Below are positions 1 to 9,218 of a DNA stretch of 64,000 nucleotides, in pieces (position 1 is the stretch's first letter; each line of letters starts with the position of its first letter). Both the position numbers and the translations under genes were made by a program. The notes under the pieces are model-generated. The model worked only from the letters and a program-made list of their open reading frames with translations. It was not told where the DNA came from and searched no databases. This DNA comes from Undibacterium sp. CCC3.4 (GTDB lineage: Bacteria > Pseudomonadota > Gammaproteobacteria > Burkholderiales > Burkholderiaceae_D). The stretch lies in assembly GCF_034347425.1 (NCBI RefSeq), contig NZ_CP133779.1, forward strand, positions 1,736,001-1,800,000, read 5' to 3'.

Positions 1-1343
1 ACGGCTTACGTGGGCGAGTACGGGTACAGGCTGATGGTCAGATGAAAACCGGGCGTGACGTGGCGATTGCCGCCATGCTCGGTGCCGATGAAATCGGCTT
101 CGCCACCGCGCCTTTGGTGGTGGAAGGCTGTGTCATGATGCGTAAATGTCACCTCAATACCTGCCCGGTCGGTGTCGCGACGCAAGATCCGGTATTGCGC
201 GCGAAATTTTCCGGTAAGCCTGAGTATGTGGTTAATTACTTCTTCTTCGTCGCGGAAGAACTGCGTCAAATCATGGCCCAGCTTGGAGTGCGCAGCTATG
301 ACGAGTTGATTGGTCGGGTAGATTTACTCGATAAGTCGAGCGCCGTGACACATTGGAAAGCCAAGGGCCTTGATTTTTCCAAGATTTTCTTCCGTCCCGA
401 AGTGGCTGCCGATGCGGCGATCCGTCATGTCGATGTGCAGGACCATGGTTTGGATAAAGCGCTCGATAACAAGTTGATTGCCCAAGCTAAATCGGCAATC
501 GAAAGCGGTGAAAAAGTATCGTTTATTTCGCCGATCAAGAATCGTAACCGCACCGTTGGCAGTATGTTGTCGGGCATGGTGGCCAAGAAGTATGGTCATG
601 CCGGTTTGCCGGACGATACCATTCACATCCAGTTGCAAGGTACGGCGGGTCAGTCGGCCGGTGCTTTCTTAGCGCATGGCGTGACGCTGGATTTGGTGGG
701 CGAGGGTAATGATTACGTCGGTAAAGGCTTGTCGGGCGGTCGCATCATTATTCGTCCGAATACGGAATTCCGTGGCCGTGCCGTCGATAACATCATTTGC
801 GGTAATACGGTTTTGTATGGCGCGATTTCCGGTGAAGCATTCATCAATGGCGTGGCCGGCGAACGCTTTGCGGTACGTAACTCGGGCGCGTCGACAGTAG
901 TCGAAGGCACGGGCGATCATGGTTGTGAATACATGACGGGCGGTACGGTCGTGGTGTTGGGCGAAACCGGACGCAATTTTGCCGCCGGCATGTCGGGCGG
1001 GATCGCCTATGTGTATGACCCGGAAGGCGAATTCGAAGCGCGCTGCAATCTGAGCATGGTGACGCTGGAAGCGGTGTTGGCCGGCGATGTGCAGGTGGCG
1101 ACCGTCGATCGTTCGATTTGGCATAGTCGCTTGCGTGGTGGTGAAGGCGAGACCGATGAAGCGATACTGCGTGATCTCATCGAGCGGCATTTCAAACATA
1201 CCGGCAGCACCCGTTCGCGCAATTTGCTCGATGATTGGGCGCGTAGTCGCGCCAAGTTCATCAAGGTCTTCCCGACTGAGTACAAGCGTGCACTGGCTGA
1301 AATGTATGCGGCCAAACAGCTCACTGCCAAGGCCGCGGCCTGA
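1..1343 (+). CDS. gltB: Glutamate synthase large subunit, 3' part
   Basis: This is the C-terminal part of the GOGAT large subunit, cut by the window edge; the frame is open from base 3. GOGAT makes two glutamates from glutamine and 2-oxoglutarate in the cytoplasm. The visible part holds the end of the FMN-binding synthase domain with the three cysteines of the 3Fe-4S cluster (C-x5-C-x4-C, around bases 130-170). The glycine-rich GXGXG beta-helix domain follows. It ends 62 bases before gltD, the electron-input subunit, with which it should be co-transcribed. Identity is secure; only the 5' end is missing. Confidence 0.96.
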   Translation, partial: GLRGRVRVQADGQMKTGRDVAIAAMLGADEIGFATAPLVVEGCVMMRKCHLNTCPVGVATQDPVLRAKFSGKPEYVVNYFFFVAEELRQIMAQLGVRSYDELIGRVDLLDKSSAVTHWKAKGLDFSKIFFRPEVAADAAIRHVDVQDHGLDKALDNKLIAQAKSAIESGEKVSFISPIKNRNRTVGSMLSGMVAKKYGHAGLPDDTIHIQLQGTAGQSAGAFLAHGVTLDLVGEGNDYVGKGLSGGRIIIRPNTEFRGRAVDNIICGNTVLYGAISGEAFINGVAGERFAVRNSGASTVVEGTGDHGCEYMTGGTVVVLGETGRNFAAGMSGGIAYVYDPEGEFEARCNLSMVTLEAVLAGDVQVATVDRSIWHSRLRGGEGETDEAILRDLIERHFKHTGSTRSRNLLDDWARSRAKFIKVFPTEYKRALAEMYAAKQLTAKAAA

Positions 1344-1405
1344 ACCGCTGGTGCTGGCAGAACAGAATAAACCGGGCAGACGCCCGCAACGATTTGAGGT
1401 GAAAA

Positions 1406-2869
1406 ATGGGTAAAGTAACGGGTTTCATGGAATTTCAGCGTTTGCAAGAAGCAAGCGAAGCGCCGCAATCACGCAAAAAGCATTACAAAGAATTTCTGGT
1501 CCATCTCGACGATAGTCAAGCCAAGACACAGGCGGCGCGCTGCATGGATTGTGGGATTCCATTCTGTAATAATGGGTGTCCGGTCAACAACATCATTCCT
1601 GATTGGAATGATTTGGTGTACAGCGGGAATGTCGAGTCGGCGCTGGAGACTTTGCATTCAACTAATAATTTCCCGGAATTCACTGGCCGGATTTGTCCGG
1701 CACCGTGTGAATCGGCCTGTACCTTGGGAATTAATGATGATGCGGTCGGAATTAAATCGATCGAGCATTACATCATCGACAAGGGTTGGGAAAACGGCTG
1801 GGTGAAAGCGCAACCGGCCTTGCAGAAAACCGGTAAAAAAGTCGCCGTGGTTGGTTCCGGTCCGGCTGGATTGGCAACTGCCCAGCAGCTTGCCCGTGCA
1901 GGTCATGAGGTGACGGTTTTTGAAAAGAATGATCGGGTCGGCGGTTTGCTGCGTTATGGTATTCCTGACTTTAAGATGGAAAAATCGCATATCGATCGTC
2001 GCGTCGATCAAATGCAGGCCGAAGGTGTGATTTTCCGCACCGGCGTCTTGGTCGGTAAAGATTTTCCTGGCACCATCACCAACTGGTCGAAAGAAAGCAT
2101 TTCGCCCGAGCAGTTGCAAGCAGAGTTTGATGCCGTCGTTATCGCCGGCGGTGCTGAAACACCGCGCGATTTGCCAGTGCCGGGGCGCGAGCTCAAGGGT
2201 GTGCATTTCGCGATGGATTTCCTGCCTTTGCAAAATAAGGTCAATGCCGGCGACAAGGTGAAAGATCAGATCATGGCGACGGCCAAAAATGTCATCGTCA
2301 TCGGCGGCGGCGATACCGGTTCCGATTGTGTCGGCACCTCGAATCGCCATGGTGCCAAATCGGTGGCGCAGTTCGAATTGTTGCCGCAACCGCCGGAACA
2401 AGAAAACAAGTCTATGGTGTGGCCATATTGGCCGACCAAGCTGCGCACTTCCTCGTCGCACGAAGAAGGTTGTGAGCGCGATTGGGCGGTCGCGACCAAG
2501 CGTCTCGAAGGCAAGGCTGGTAAGGTCGAGAAGCTGATCGCCTGCCGCGTCGAATGGAAAGATGGCAAGATGCAGGAAGTGGCCGACTCTGAATTCGAAA
2601 TGAAGGCTGATTTGGTCTTGCTGGCGATGGGCTTTGTGTCACCGGTGGCGCAAGTGCTCGAGGCCTTCGGCGTCGAGAAAGATAGCCGTGGCAATGCCAA
2701 GGCCAGTACCGATGGCCCTGATTGTTATCAGACCAATGTGGCCAAGGTGTTTGCGGCCGGAGATATGCGGCGCGGCCAGTCCTTGGTGGTGTGGGCGATC
2801 CGCGAAGGTCGTCAGTGCGCGCGCGAAGTCGACCTGTTTTTGATGGGTGCATCAGACTTACCACGTTGA
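1406..2869 (+). CDS. gltD: Glutamate synthase small subunit (NADPH)
   Basis: The 487-residue beta subunit of GOGAT passes electrons from NADPH to the large subunit. The N-terminal cysteine cluster ([14 protein letters not shown]) binds Fe-S centres. It is followed by an FAD fold with [10 protein letters not shown] and a second nucleotide-binding fold with [10 protein letters not shown] for NADPH. Length is normal for the family. The ATG at 1406 is preceded by a GAGGTG ribosome site. It is the last gene of gltBD; a perfect 13-bp hairpin terminator begins 7 bases after the stop. Confidence 0.97.
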   Translation: MGKVTGFMEFQRLQEASEAPQSRKKHYKEFLVHLDDSQAKTQAARCMDCGIPFCNNGCPVNNIIPDWNDLVYSGNVESALETLHSTNNFPEFTGRICPAPCESACTLGINDDAVGIKSIEHYIIDKGWENGWVKAQPALQKTGKKVAVVGSGPAGLATAQQLARAGHEVTVFEKNDRVGGLLRYGIPDFKMEKSHIDRRVDQMQAEGVIFRTGVLVGKDFPGTITNWSKESISPEQLQAEFDAVVIAGGAETPRDLPVPGRELKGVHFAMDFLPLQNKVNAGDKVKDQIMATAKNVIVIGGGDTGSDCVGTSNRHGAKSVAQFELLPQPPEQENKSMVWPYWPTKLRTSSSHEEGCERDWAVATKRLEGKAGKVEKLIACRVEWKDGKMQEVADSEFEMKADLVLLAMGFVSPVAQVLEAFGVEKDSRGNAKASTDGPDCYQTNVAKVFAAGDMRRGQSLVVWAIREGRQCAREVDLFLMGASDLPR

Positions 2870-2875
2870 GTGGCG

Positions 2876-2918
2876 TGACGAAGTTCTTAGTAAAGCCAAG
2901 AACTTCGTCAGTTTTTTT
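2876..2918 (+). terminator. Rho-independent terminator of gltBD
   Basis: Perfect 13-bp inverted repeat: TGACGAAGTTCTT (2876-2888) and its complement (2898-2910), loop of 9 bases, then seven T residues (2912-2918). It lies directly after the gltD stop and separates gltBD from the mla operon. Confidence 0.93.
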
Positions 2919-2920
2919 GA

Positions 2921-3155
2921 ATGCTTGATACAAAAATCATCAATTAATGACCCAGAATTCATTAATTTTTGTGCTCTGCAAAATAAAAAAATGATCTAAA
3001 TTCTGCATTTTAATAATTTTGACGTTAAATATTTGGAATAAATAGTATTTATAAGAATTATCGGCAAATCCTTGATATTTTAATATTCTTAACGTCAACA
3101 CTTCTTCTCGCGTTCTGCATTACAATCTAGCTTTTGCAAAACACCATACTTTGAC
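2921..3155 (+). promoter_or_regulatory. AT-rich promoter region of the mla operon with inverted TTGACG repeats
   Basis: This 235-base non-coding stretch is much richer in A+T than the genes around it. It carries TTGACGTTAA at 3019-3028 and its exact inverse TTAACGTCAA at 3089-3098. A third related site, TTTGACGTGTCAAA at 3150-3163, overlaps the mlaF start. A possible -35/-10 pair is TTGACG (3019-3024) with TAGTAT (3043-3048). TACAAT at 3121-3126 is another possible -10 without a clear -35. The repeats are read directly; their operator role is inferred. Confidence 0.45.
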
Positions 3156-3959
3156 GTGTCAAATCTCGTAGAACTTCGCGATGTTCATTTTGCCTATGGA
3201 GAGCGGACTATTTTGTCCGGACTCCGTATGGATTTTCCACGCGGTAAAGTGATTGCTGTGATGGGCGGTTCCGGCTCCGGCAAGACCACCATTTTGCGCC
3301 TGATAGGCGGGCAGATCCGCGCCGGTAGCGGCAGTGTGCAAGTCAATGGGCTAGAGGTGGCGCAACTCGATCAAGCTGGTTTGCAGCAGATGCGCCGCAA
3401 GATGGGCATGCTGTTTCAGCACGGTGCGCTGTTTACCGATTTGAGTGTATTCGAGAATGTCGCTTTTCCATTGCGCGAGCATACCGACCTCACGCCGAGT
3501 TTGATCCGCGACTTGGTGATGCTGAAGTTACAGGCGGTCGGATTGCGCAATGCAGCACAGTTGATGCCGGCCGAAATTTCCGGCGGTATGGCGCGCCGCG
3601 TGGCGTTGGCGCGCGCTATCGCGCTCGACCCGCAGTTAATCATGTATGACGAGCCGTTCGCCGGACTCGACCCGATTTCTATGGGCGTGACGGCGAATTT
3701 GATTCGCAGTCTCAATGATGCGCTGGGTTCGACCTCAATTTTGGTATCGCATGATGTGCATGAGTCGTTTGCCATCGCCGACCACGTATATTTCCTGTCA
3801 CAGGGGAAAATCGTGGCCGAGGGCAGTCCGCAGCAGATGTTGGCCTCGGACGATCCGTATGTGCGGCAGTTTGTGCATGCCCAAGCCGATGGACCGGTAC
3901 CGTTCCATTATCCGGGGCTGGCGCTGGCCGACGATCTCGGTTTGAAAGGACAGCCATGA
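3156..3959 (+). CDS. mlaF: Phospholipid ABC transporter ATPase MlaF
   Basis: ATPase of the inner-membrane MlaFEDB complex, which moves phospholipids between the membranes to keep the outer leaflet asymmetric. The 267-residue protein has Walker [10 protein letters not shown] at residues 37-45, the signature [14 protein letters not shown] and Walker [14 protein letters not shown]. The only suitable start is GTG 3156; no good ribosome site is visible and a near-palindrome overlaps the start. It is the first gene of mlaFEDACB and overlaps mlaE by 4 bases. Confidence 0.95.
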   Translation: MSNLVELRDVHFAYGERTILSGLRMDFPRGKVIAVMGGSGSGKTTILRLIGGQIRAGSGSVQVNGLEVAQLDQAGLQQMRRKMGMLFQHGALFTDLSVFENVAFPLREHTDLTPSLIRDLVMLKLQAVGLRNAAQLMPAEISGGMARRVALARAIALDPQLIMYDEPFAGLDPISMGVTANLIRSLNDALGSTSILVSHDVHESFAIADHVYFLSQGKIVAEGSPQQMLASDDPYVRQFVHAQADGPVPFHYPGLALADDLGLKGQP

Positions 3960-4726
3960 TCATAGAACGCATAGGACGCCGGGTGCGTGAGCTGGCCTCC
4001 GATCTTGGCTATGCCAGCCGGAGTTTCGTCACCATCGCCGCGGCAGCACGCGGCTTGTGGCGGCGCCCACGTCTGGTGACCGATCAGATTCACTTCATCG
4101 GTAATTATTCTTTGGTGATCATCGCCATTTCCGGGCTGTTCGTCGGCTTCGTGCTCAGCTATCAGGGTTATTACACCTTGAATCGTTACGGTTCGGAAGA
4201 GGCGCTCGGTTTGTTGGTCGCTTTGTCGCTCACGCGTGAGCTCGGTCCGGTGGTGACGGCGCTGCTGTTTGCCGGTCGGGCCGGTACCTCGCTGACGGCG
4301 GAAATCGGTTTGATGAAGGCCGGCGAGCAGTTGGCGGCCATGGAAATGATGGCAGTTGACCCGATCGCCCGCGTCTTGGCCCCACGTTTCATCGCCGGCA
4401 TTATCGCCATGCCGATCTTGACGGCCATCTTTAATGCTATGGGCATCATCGGCGGTTATGTGGTTGGCGTGAAGCTGATCGGGGTTGATAATGGCGCGTT
4501 CTGGTCGCAAATGCAGGCCGGTGTGGAAGTGTGGCAAGATATCGGCAATGGCGTGATCAAGAGTGTGGTGTTCGGTTTTGCCGTCACATTTGTGGCGCTG
4601 TTTCAGGGATATGAAGCGCAGCCTACGCCGGAAGGCGTGGCACGTGCTACCACTCGCACCGTCGTGATTTCGTCTTTGCTGGTGCTGGGGCTCGATTTCT
4701 TGCTGACAGCTTGGATGTTTCAGTAA
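3956..4726 (+). CDS. mlaE: Phospholipid ABC transporter permease MlaE
   Basis: Membrane permease of the Mla system, 256 residues, normal for MlaE/YrbE. Several hydrophobic segments are evident, beginning near residue 45. The family-typical central region runs through [20 protein letters not shown] and on to [19 protein letters not shown]. The start overlaps the mlaF stop (ATGA), which suggests translational coupling. It would form the dimeric core bound by MlaF, MlaD and the STAS protein encoded at 6844. Confidence 0.96.
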   Translation: MIIERIGRRVRELASDLGYASRSFVTIAAAARGLWRRPRLVTDQIHFIGNYSLVIIAISGLFVGFVLSYQGYYTLNRYGSEEALGLLVALSLTRELGPVVTALLFAGRAGTSLTAEIGLMKAGEQLAAMEMMAVDPIARVLAPRFIAGIIAMPILTAIFNAMGIIGGYVVGVKLIGVDNGAFWSQMQAGVEVWQDIGNGVIKSVVFGFAVTFVALFQGYEAQPTPEGVARATTRTVVISSLLVLGLDFLLTAWMFQ

Positions 4727-4849
4727 GCCTGGGAGCCTTTGCCGCCGACTCCGTTCTGCCGCTCAGGATTCCAGATGAACACGCAGCGTAGTGACGCGGC
4801 AGGTATCAAATAATCATTGCGCTCCCAAGTGGGGGCACAGAGGAAAAAC

Positions 4850-5326
4850 ATGCAAAAAAAATCATTGGATTTCTGGGTCGGTTTGTTTGTGATTCTGGGA
4901 GCGGCAGCCTTGCTATTCTTGGCATTGCAAGCTGGCAATATGAGCTCCCTATCCTTGCAAAAGACCTATACTGTCGTCAGCCGTTTCGACAATATTGGCG
5001 GCCTCAAGCCGCGCGCGGCAGTGAAAAGTGCCGGTGTGGTGGTTGGGCGGGTGTCGGCAATCACGTTTGATGACAAAAGCTTTCAAGCCAGCGTGACGAT
5101 GCAATTGGAAACGCGTTACCAGTTTCCGAAAGATACCTCGGCAAAAATTCTGACCGCCGGCTTATTGGGCGAGCAATACATCGGTCTGGAAGCAGGTGGC
5201 GATACCCAAAATCTGGTCGCAGGTGACAAAATTAAAATGACGCAATCGGCCGTAGTACTGGAAAATCTGATCAGTCAGTTCTTATTTAGCAAAGCAACCG
5301 ACAGTAGTTCGGATGGGAAAAAATGA
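4850..5326 (+). CDS. mlaD: Mla substrate-binding protein MlaD (MCE domain)
   Basis: MlaD is anchored in the inner membrane and forms the hexameric lipid-binding ring on MlaE. Starting at ATG 4850, behind AGAGGAAAA, the protein has 158 residues. It shows one N-terminal membrane helix (about residues 7-27) and one MCE domain (about 35-115) with the usual VSRFDNIGGLKPRAAVKSAGV start. An in-frame TTG at 4817 lacks a ribosome site and is less likely. It overlaps mlaA by 4 bases. Confidence 0.95.
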   Translation: MQKKSLDFWVGLFVILGAAALLFLALQAGNMSSLSLQKTYTVVSRFDNIGGLKPRAAVKSAGVVVGRVSAITFDDKSFQASVTMQLETRYQFPKDTSAKILTAGLLGEQYIGLEAGGDTQNLVAGDKIKMTQSAVVLENLISQFLFSKATDSSSDGKK

Positions 5327-6090
5327 AAACAATAACAACACTTTTTACTGGCAGCCGCAGCTTCGTCGCGGTCTTAGCCTTGCTCTCGATGAGCGCTTGT
5401 AGCACCGTTTCGGTTGAGAAAATCAAGACCAAGGCTGACAAGGCGCTCGATACCATCGGTACCAAGACCAATATCGGCCAGAATCCGCGCGATCCGTTGG
5501 AAGGCTTCAATCGCGCTATGTTTGATTTCAATGATGCGATCGATCAAGCCGTGCTCAAGCCAGTCGCGCAAGTCTACGCAAATGTCACGCCGTCGTTCGT
5601 GCAAACCGGCGTCGGCAATTTTTTCGGCAATATCGGTGATATCTACACGGCGCTCAATAATTTATTGCAGGGTAAAGTAGGTGACGGCAGTTCCGATATC
5701 ATGCGGGTGGCGCTCAATTCTACCTTCGGGTTGGCGGGCTTGCTTGACATCGGTTCGCCGGCTGGTTTGAGTAAGCACAAAGAAGATTTTGGCCAGACAC
5801 TTGGGGTGTGGGGCGTGCGCTCGGGACCGTATCTGGTCTTGCCGGTGCTCGGACCGACGACGGTGCGTGATGCCGTCGCCACACCGCTTGATTATTATGG
5901 CGATGCTTGGTCGTATTATAAGCCTGTGTATATTCGCAATACGGGCAGTTTGGTGCGCTTGGTCGACAAGCGGGCATCCGTTCTTGATGCCGGCTCTTTA
6001 ATCGAAGAGGCGGCACTCGACCGGTATGTATTTATCCGCGATGCGTATTTGCAGCGCCGAGCCAGTCAAATTAATCCTAACCAAGATTGA
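5323..6090 (+). CDS. mlaA: Outer-membrane lipoprotein MlaA (VacJ)
   Basis: MlaA sits in the outer membrane and hands mislocalised phospholipids to periplasmic MlaC. The 255-residue protein has a lipoprotein signal ending in MSAC (Cys 26). The MlaA family core is clear: NPRDPLEGFNRAMFDFND, then GNFFGNIGDIYTALNNLLQG and DFGQTLGVWGV. In E. coli this gene is unlinked to the other mla genes. Here it lies between mlaD and mlaC, an order I recall from other betaproteobacteria. It overlaps the mlaD stop by ATGA. Confidence 0.95.
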   Translation: MKTITTLFTGSRSFVAVLALLSMSACSTVSVEKIKTKADKALDTIGTKTNIGQNPRDPLEGFNRAMFDFNDAIDQAVLKPVAQVYANVTPSFVQTGVGNFFGNIGDIYTALNNLLQGKVGDGSSDIMRVALNSTFGLAGLLDIGSPAGLSKHKEDFGQTLGVWGVRSGPYLVLPVLGPTTVRDAVATPLDYYGDAWSYYKPVYIRNTGSLVRLVDKRASVLDAGSLIEEAALDRYVFIRDAYLQRRASQINPNQD

Positions 6091-6183
6091 TCTTGTTTAG
6101 CGATTGTCATAACAAACGTAACACAGTGATGCCGCCGTCGCGGCTGTCAACTGGCGGTGTGGTACCGCTTGAAAGGATTTAAT

Positions 6184-6825
6184 ATGAAAACACTCATCAG
6201 TAAAATTTTTCTCTTCGCCTTTGCCAGTTTGGCATTCATGGGTAGCAGTCTGGCTGCTGAGGAAGCGCCGGATCAGTTGGTCAAGCGTTTGAGCCAAGAA
6301 ATTCTCGACGTCGCTAAAAGCGATAAAGATATCCAAGCCGGTAATCAGAAACGTGTGTATGACATGGTGGAAGCGAAAATTCTGCCTTACATCGATTTCC
6401 AACGCATGACTTCGCTGGCGGCTGGTAAAAACTGGCGCGATGCCACGCCGGAACAGCAAAAACAGTTGAGCAACGAGTTCCGTACTCTGCTGGTCTACAC
6501 TTATTCTGGCGCGATCTCACAAATCCGCGATCAACGGGTAGAATTCAAGCCTATGCGTGCGGCACCGGAAGACACCGAAGTGGAAGTGCGTTCGCAAGTG
6601 ATACAGAGCCGCGGCGAGCCGATACAGCTCAATTATCGCTTGGCTAAAACTGCCGGCGCGTGGAAAATTTATGACATCAATGTGCTCGGTGCTTGGTTGG
6701 TGGAAACCTACAAGGGTACGTTTACCGAGCAAATCAGTAAAACCGGTATTGATGGTTTGATCAAAACTTTGGCAGAAAAAAATAAAAAGCTGGCAGCAAC
6801 ACCGAATAAAGCCGCCGCCAAATAA
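6184..6825 (+). CDS. mlaC: Periplasmic phospholipid shuttle MlaC
   Basis: MlaC carries phospholipids across the periplasm between MlaA and MlaD. The chosen start, ATG 6184, follows AAAGGA and gives 213 residues with a clean Sec signal (about residues 1-24, cleaved near SLAAEE). The mature part matches the Tol_Tol_Ttg2 family, including YDMVEAKILPYIDFQRMT and GAWKIYDINVLGAWLVETYK. A longer reading from 6157 would bury the signal peptide. mlaB follows after 18 bases. Confidence 0.95.
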   Translation: MKTLISKIFLFAFASLAFMGSSLAAEEAPDQLVKRLSQEILDVAKSDKDIQAGNQKRVYDMVEAKILPYIDFQRMTSLAAGKNWRDATPEQQKQLSNEFRTLLVYTYSGAISQIRDQRVEFKPMRAAPEDTEVEVRSQVIQSRGEPIQLNYRLAKTAGAWKIYDINVLGAWLVETYKGTFTEQISKTGIDGLIKTLAEKNKKLAATPNKAAAK

Positions 6826-6843
6826 TCAAAAAAAGGTGATGTT

Positions 6844-7119
6844 GTGTACAAACTGAGCGGTCAGCTGGCCCAAGAGAATGCTCGTCAGGCAGTCGATGCC
6901 GGTATCGCCGCGCTGACTGCCGGCGCGTCCGATTTTGATTTGTCTGGCCTCGAGCGCGTTGATTCTGCCGCGGTCGCGGTCATGATTGCTTGGCAGCGCT
7001 ATGCCTTGCAAGAGAAAAAGTTATTGAAATTTCATGCAGCCCCACCCGCATTGCAAAGCTTGATTGCTCTGTACGGTTTGAGCGGGCAATTCCAGATGGT
7101 GGCTGCAGAACGACATTGA
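6844..7119 (+). CDS. mlaB: STAS-domain protein MlaB
   Basis: A 91-residue STAS-domain protein and the last gene of the mla operon, where it should bind MlaF and control the ATPase. The STAS core is visible in FDLSGLERVDSAAVAVMIAW, including the conserved D-S pair. It starts at GTG 6844 behind AAAAAAGGTG. Function rests on the family plus operon position, because STAS domains alone are generic. The stop lies inside an 8-bp palindrome. Confidence 0.88.
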   Translation: MYKLSGQLAQENARQAVDAGIAALTAGASDFDLSGLERVDSAAVAVMIAWQRYALQEKKLLKFHAAPPALQSLIALYGLSGQFQMVAAERH

Positions 7120-7131
7120 CGCTCGTCAATG
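7114..7131. promoter_or_regulatory. Palindrome CATTGACG-CT-CGTCAATG
   Basis: Perfect 8-bp inverted repeat with a 2-base centre, overlapping the end of mlaB. It resembles the TTGACG repeats before mlaF and may be an operator for the ABC genes downstream. No T-run follows, so a terminator is unlikely. Confidence 0.35.
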
Positions 7132-7187
7132 TGGCGGCGCGGGAAAGTTTCCGCGCCACCGATTCGGTTCCCGGACCGAAAATCCCC

Positions 7188-7220
7188 TATAATCAAAGGT
7201 TTCGTCATTATTGACGAAAC
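7188..7220 (+). promoter_or_regulatory. -10 box and hairpin before the ABC exporter
   Basis: A consensus TATAAT lies at 7188-7193; no convincing -35 box is spaced to match. Just downstream, GTTTCGTCA (7199-7207) and TGACGAAAC (7212-7220) form a perfect 9-bp hairpin with a 4-base loop, within the presumed 5' untranslated region. It could be an operator or a leader structure. Confidence 0.4.
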
Positions 7221-7275
7221 GTTCTTCCTCCTCACCCCTATAGAGCACGTAAGTGCGAGCATGCGAGCACACCAT

Positions 7276-8196
7276 ATGGCCGCGATACAAATAAATAATA
7301 TACAAAAACGTTACCAATCGCTGCAAGCCTTGGATGGCGTGTCATTGACGATAGAAGAAGGCGAATTTTTCGGCTTGCTTGGTCCGAATGGGGCCGGCAA
7401 GACCACGCTGATTTCTATCCTGGCCGGTCTGAATCGTGCCGATGCCGGCAATATTACGGTGCAGGGGCATGACGTCGTCACCGACTATCGCCAAGCCCGC
7501 AGCAAGCTTGGTGTGGTGCCGCAGGAATTGGTATTCGATCCGTTTTTCACGGTACGCGAAACACTGCGCATGCAATCCGGGTATTTCGGCATCAAGAACA
7601 ATGACAGCTGGATCGATGAGATCATGCACAATCTGGACTTGACCAATAAGGCCGATACCAATATGCGCGCGCTCTCGGGCGGCATGAAGCGGCGCGTCTT
7701 GGTGGCGCAGGCACTGGTTCACAAACCGCCGGTGATTGTGCTCGATGAGCCAACCGCCGGGGTCGATGTCGAATTGCGCCAAAGTTTGTGGCAATTCATT
7801 GCCCGCCTCAATCGCGAAGGGCATACCGTGGTGTTGACCACGCATTACCTCGAAGAGGCACAGGCACTGTGTAATCGTATCGCCATGCTCAAGGGTGGTA
7901 AAGTGGTCGCGCTCGATACCACGGCAGCCTTGATTAACCGTATCTCCGGTTCGCAATTGCGCGTGACGCTGGCTTCCGGCGGCAACATCGCCTTGCCGCC
8001 GACTTTACGCGAGCAAATCGTGACGCATGAAACGCCGGCCGAGCAGCGCCAGTTTGTGTTGCGCGTGACTGACTACAATCAAGTCGAAGGTATGTTGGCG
8101 GCATTCCGTCAAGCCGGTTGTCAGATTGAAGATTTACAATTACTCCAGGCAGATCTTGAAGATGTCTTTCTGCAAATTATGGAAGGCGCACAATGA
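7276..8196 (+). CDS. ABC transporter ATP-binding protein (ABC-2 exporter, YadG-like)
   Basis: Cytoplasmic ATPase of a two-gene exporter. From ATG 7276 it has 306 residues. Walker A is GPNGAGKTT, the signature LSGGMKRRVLVAQAL, and Walker B VIVLDEPTAGVD, followed by the H-loop LTTHYLEEA. The C-terminal extension is typical of the DrrA/YadG group. ATG 7261 is also possible; a far upstream start at 7129 would read through the promoter elements. The permease overlaps its stop by 4 bases. The substrate cannot be told from sequence. Confidence 0.9.
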   Translation: MAAIQINNIQKRYQSLQALDGVSLTIEEGEFFGLLGPNGAGKTTLISILAGLNRADAGNITVQGHDVVTDYRQARSKLGVVPQELVFDPFFTVRETLRMQSGYFGIKNNDSWIDEIMHNLDLTNKADTNMRALSGGMKRRVLVAQALVHKPPVIVLDEPTAGVDVELRQSLWQFIARLNREGHTVVLTTHYLEEAQALCNRIAMLKGGKVVALDTTAALINRISGSQLRVTLASGGNIALPPTLREQIVTHETPAEQRQFVLRVTDYNQVEGMLAAFRQAGCQIEDLQLLQADLEDVFLQIMEGAQ

Positions 8197-8957
8197 TGAA
8201 CATGACTGGTTTCAATACCCTGTTGTATAAAGAGGTCTTGCGGTTTTGGAAAGTGGCGACGCAAACCATCACTGCCCCGATCATGACGGCCTTGTTGTAT
8301 CTGCTCATTTTCGGTCATGTGCTCGATGCGCATGTGCAAGTCTACCCGGGTGTGCGGTACACCGCTTTTTTGGTGCCGGGCTTGGTGATGATGAGTATTT
8401 TGCAAAATGCCTTTGCCAATACCTCGTCCTCACTGATTCAATCGAAGATCACCGGTAACCTGGTGTTCGTGCTCTTGCCGCCGTTGTCACACTGGGAATT
8501 GTTCGGTGCCTATGTACTGGCGGCCACCATGCGTGGTTTGGCGGTTGGCGGCGGGGTGTTCATCGTTACGGTATGGTTTACCAATCTGCATTTCGTCGCA
8601 CCTGGCTGGATCGCCTTGTTCGCTTTACTTGGCGCTGCCATGCTGGGCACGATGGGTTTGATCGCCGGCATCTGGGCCGAAAAGTTCGATCAACTCGCGG
8701 CATTTCAGAATTTTTTAATCATGCCGGCGACGTTTTTATCGGGCGTGTTTTATTCGATACATTCGCTGCCGCCATTTTGGCTGACCTTGTCCCGCTTCAA
8801 CCCATTTTTTTATATGATAGATGGGTTTCGCTACGGCTTTTTCGGTCAGTCCGACGTTGATCCCGTCAATAGCCTGATTGTGGTCGGCTGTTTTTTCCTG
8901 ATCCTGACGACGATTGCGGTGCAGATGCTCAAGCGCGGTTATAAATTACGTCACTAA
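8193..8957 (+). CDS. ABC-2 type permease (YadH-like)
   Basis: A 254-residue membrane protein with about six hydrophobic segments, partner of the ATPase just upstream. It shows the ABC-2 permease core, including a long helical stretch near YTAFLVPGLVMMSILQNAF and a late segment FLIMPATFLSGVFYSIHSLP. The gene begins inside the last codons of the ATPase. Related YadGH pairs are poorly understood; linkage to mla and murA suggests an envelope substrate, but that is only a hint. Confidence 0.9.
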   Translation: MMNMTGFNTLLYKEVLRFWKVATQTITAPIMTALLYLLIFGHVLDAHVQVYPGVRYTAFLVPGLVMMSILQNAFANTSSSLIQSKITGNLVFVLLPPLSHWELFGAYVLAATMRGLAVGGGVFIVTVWFTNLHFVAPGWIALFALLGAAMLGTMGLIAGIWAEKFDQLAAFQNFLIMPATFLSGVFYSIHSLPPFWLTLSRFNPFFYMIDGFRYGFFGQSDVDPVNSLIVVGCFFLILTTIAVQMLKRGYKLRH

Positions 8958-8981
8958 TTTCAAGTTTTAGAAAGATACGCT

Positions 8982-9218
8982 GTGTTTCCTACTCCTGAAC
9001 AAATTCATGCTTACATCGCGGCCGGCTTAGATTGCACGCATCTCGAAGTCGAGGGCGACGGTCAGCATTTCAAGGCCCTCATCGTGTCGTCTGCTTTCGC
9101 TGGCAAACGCCTGATTGCCCGGCATCAGATCGTCTATGCCGTGCTGGGTGAGCGCATGCGCGCCGAGATTCATGCCTTGTCGATGAAAACCCTGACTCCT
9201 GAAGAGCATGCTGCATAA
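8982..9218 (+). CDS. BolA/IbaG family protein
   Basis: A 78-residue BolA-like protein starting at GTG 8982. The fold signature is present: [20 protein letters not shown] followed by [13 protein letters not shown] and a conserved histidine. BolA and IbaG proteins pair with monothiol glutaredoxins in Fe-S handling; a Grx4-type gene lies at 41035 in this window. Position directly before murA matches E. coli ibaG, so IbaG is the better label than BolA. The stop overlaps the murA start. Confidence 0.88.
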   Translation: MFPTPEQIHAYIAAGLDCTHLEVEGDGQHFKALIVSSAFAGKRLIARHQIVYAVLGERMRAEIHALSMKTLTPEEHAA

